A stretch of 64,000 nucleotides of DNA from an uncultured Centipeda sp. Lineage in GTDB: Bacteria; Bacillota; Negativicutes; Selenomonadales; Selenomonadaceae. Positions within the stretch are counted from its first letter, which is position 1. Each line of letters begins with the position of its first letter. Positions 63,485 to 64,000 of this stretch are shown here, piece after piece. Made by a program: the position numbers and the translations under genes. The DNA lies in assembly GCA_905372865.1 (NCBI GenBank), contig CAJPQT010000006.1, forward strand, positions 34,555-98,554, read 5' to 3'. The notes beneath the pieces were generated by a model that worked only from the letters and a program-made list of their open reading frames with translations, was not told the origin of the DNA and ran no database searches.

Positions 63485-63513
63485 TTGACAGTGATACATA
63501 CGGCTCTTATAAT
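63485..63513 (+). promoter_or_regulatory. Cold-shock gene promoter
   Basis: Consensus TTGACA (63485-63490) and TATAAT (63508-63513) with 17-bp spacing, the strongest promoter in the window. It leaves a roughly 70-nt leader before the ATG at 63590, as is common for cold-shock genes. Confidence 0.9.
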
Positions 63514-63589
63514 AAGAAGAAAAGCATACGTGCGAGACTGGAGATGGTCTGCTCACGGTGCTTTCTCTATCAGTGAAAGGAGAGCCGAC

Positions 63590-63790
63590 ATGACGGGCAA
63601 GGTGAAATGGTTCAGCGCGGATAAGGGATATGGATTTATCTCCCGCGAGGACGGCGACGATGTGTTCGTACACTTTTCCTCGATCCAGGGCGAGGGCTAT
63701 AAGACGCTCAGCGAGGGTCAGGAAGTGGAGTTCGACATCGTCGAGGGCGCACGCGGTCCCCAGGCGGACAACGTGGTCAAGAAGGAATAA
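63590..63790 (+). CDS. Cold-shock protein, CspA family
   Basis: 66 aa single cold-shock domain that binds single-stranded RNA and DNA. RNP1 is K-G-Y-G-F-I and RNP2 is V-F-V-H-F; it starts TGKVKWFSADKG. I chose the ATG at 63590 with AAAGGAGAG upstream. It has its own strong promoter and terminator. Confidence 0.96.
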   Translation: MTGKVKWFSADKGYGFISREDGDDVFVHFSSIQGEGYKTLSEGQEVEFDIVEGARGPQADNVVKKE

Positions 63791-63803
63791 CGACATAGGT
63801 TTG

Positions 63804-63833
63804 AAAAGCCCGGCTTACACAGCGGGCTTTTTC
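63804..63833 (+). terminator. Cold-shock gene terminator
   Basis: AAAAGCCCG (63804-63812) pairs with CGGGCTTTT (63823-63831) and ends in T residues. It lies 13 bp after the stop. Confidence 0.85.
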
Positions 63834-63905
63834 ATTTGTGCAAAACCGCAGATACAGCCACAAGAAAAATCAGAATTTAAGGAAAACCGATTCTTTTTGC
63901 AGGTA

Positions 63906-63959
63906 TTTTTCACCGCATGTCGAAATACTATAGATAAAGGGGAGCAGAAGAACGCTCCC
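63906..63959 (+). promoter_or_regulatory. Leader of the next gene: possible promoter with a TGTCGAA motif and hairpin
   Basis: TATAGA at 63929-63934 could be a -10 box. TGTCGAAA at 63918-63925 matches the core of the Spo0A box. GGGAGC/GCTCCC (63940-63945 with 63954-63959) forms a hairpin before the ribosome site. Weak evidence; a 7-bp match can arise by chance. Confidence 0.3.
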
Positions 63960-63983
63960 GTGGATAGAAAGGGGCTGTGTTTC

Positions 63984-64000
63984 ATGGCTGCATTCACGAT
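63984..64000 (+). CDS. Start of a truncated gene (window edge)
   Basis: ATG GCT GCA TTC ACG reads M-A-A-F-T before the window ends. AAAGGGG lies about 10 nt upstream, so a real gene start is likely. Its product cannot be named. Confidence 0.45.

Noticed and set aside
1..64000. CRISPR arrays, tRNA/rRNA genes, IS elements or prophage
   Set aside because: No regularly spaced direct repeats, cloverleaf sequences, transposase-like ORFs or phage structural genes were seen while reading the window.

Overview
The window looks like chromosome of a motile member of the Negativicutes, most likely Selenomonas or a close relative such as Centipeda. It is GC-rich (hand count about 67% at 2101-2220). It carries a B12-dependent methylmalonyl-CoA mutase operon typical of succinate-to-propionate fermenters, a Firmicutes-type flagellar late-gene cluster (yvyF-flgM-flgN-flgK-flgL-DUF6470-fliW-csrA-flaG-fliD-fliS-fliT-fliC), and surface-sugar genes. 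Genus is inferred from gene content only; there is no rRNA in the window.

Layout. 1-6780: the 3' end of a cobalamin riboswitch, two intrinsic terminators, then mutA-mutB-meaB and an MsrA-like gene whose catalytic Cys is gone. 6780-10260: two tandem chemoreceptor genes with a NarX/PilJ-like sensor, the second lacking the kinase-control tip, and a 44-aa ORF. 10260-15520: pfkA, a convergent fruK-fruA operon (fruA frameshifted near its start; a long nested palindrome between the two genes), and a YitT-family membrane protein. 15580-32090: a sugar/glycosyltransferase island combining pseudaminic-acid genes (pseB, pseC, a pseG-formyltransferase fusion, pseI) with CDP-deoxysugar genes (rfbG, rfbH, a YerE-like ThDP enzyme, a short-chain epimerase), plus a radical SAM enzyme, a methyltransferase and two GT2 proteins. 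32100-37100: a YibE/F membrane protein, then a divergent group of small proteins and a P1B-type ATPase with non-standard metal-site residues. 37150-48070: flagellar regulators, hook-associated proteins, chaperones, FliW/CsrA and flagellin. 48130-63420: a second glycosyltransferase island directly behind fliC, with a three-module GT2 giant, another GT2-TPR protein, three SPINDLY/OGT-like GT41 proteins (one with a decayed extra GT41 half), a TPR protein, a double GT2 and a GT4-like enzyme. 63480-64000: a cold-shock protein and the first codons of another gene.

How it may work together (inference). The first island makes activated nonulosonic and branched deoxy sugars. The island next to fliC holds soluble TPR-containing O-GlcNAc-transferase-like enzymes and GT2 enzymes that could build O-glycans on flagellin. 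CsrA and FliW, encoded in the same run, probably control flagellin translation through GGA sites in the roughly 200-nt fliC leader. The most interesting candidates are the PseG-formyltransferase fusion standing in for PseH, the YerE-like branched-sugar branch, and the GT2/GT41 flagellin glycosylation array with pseudo-domains.
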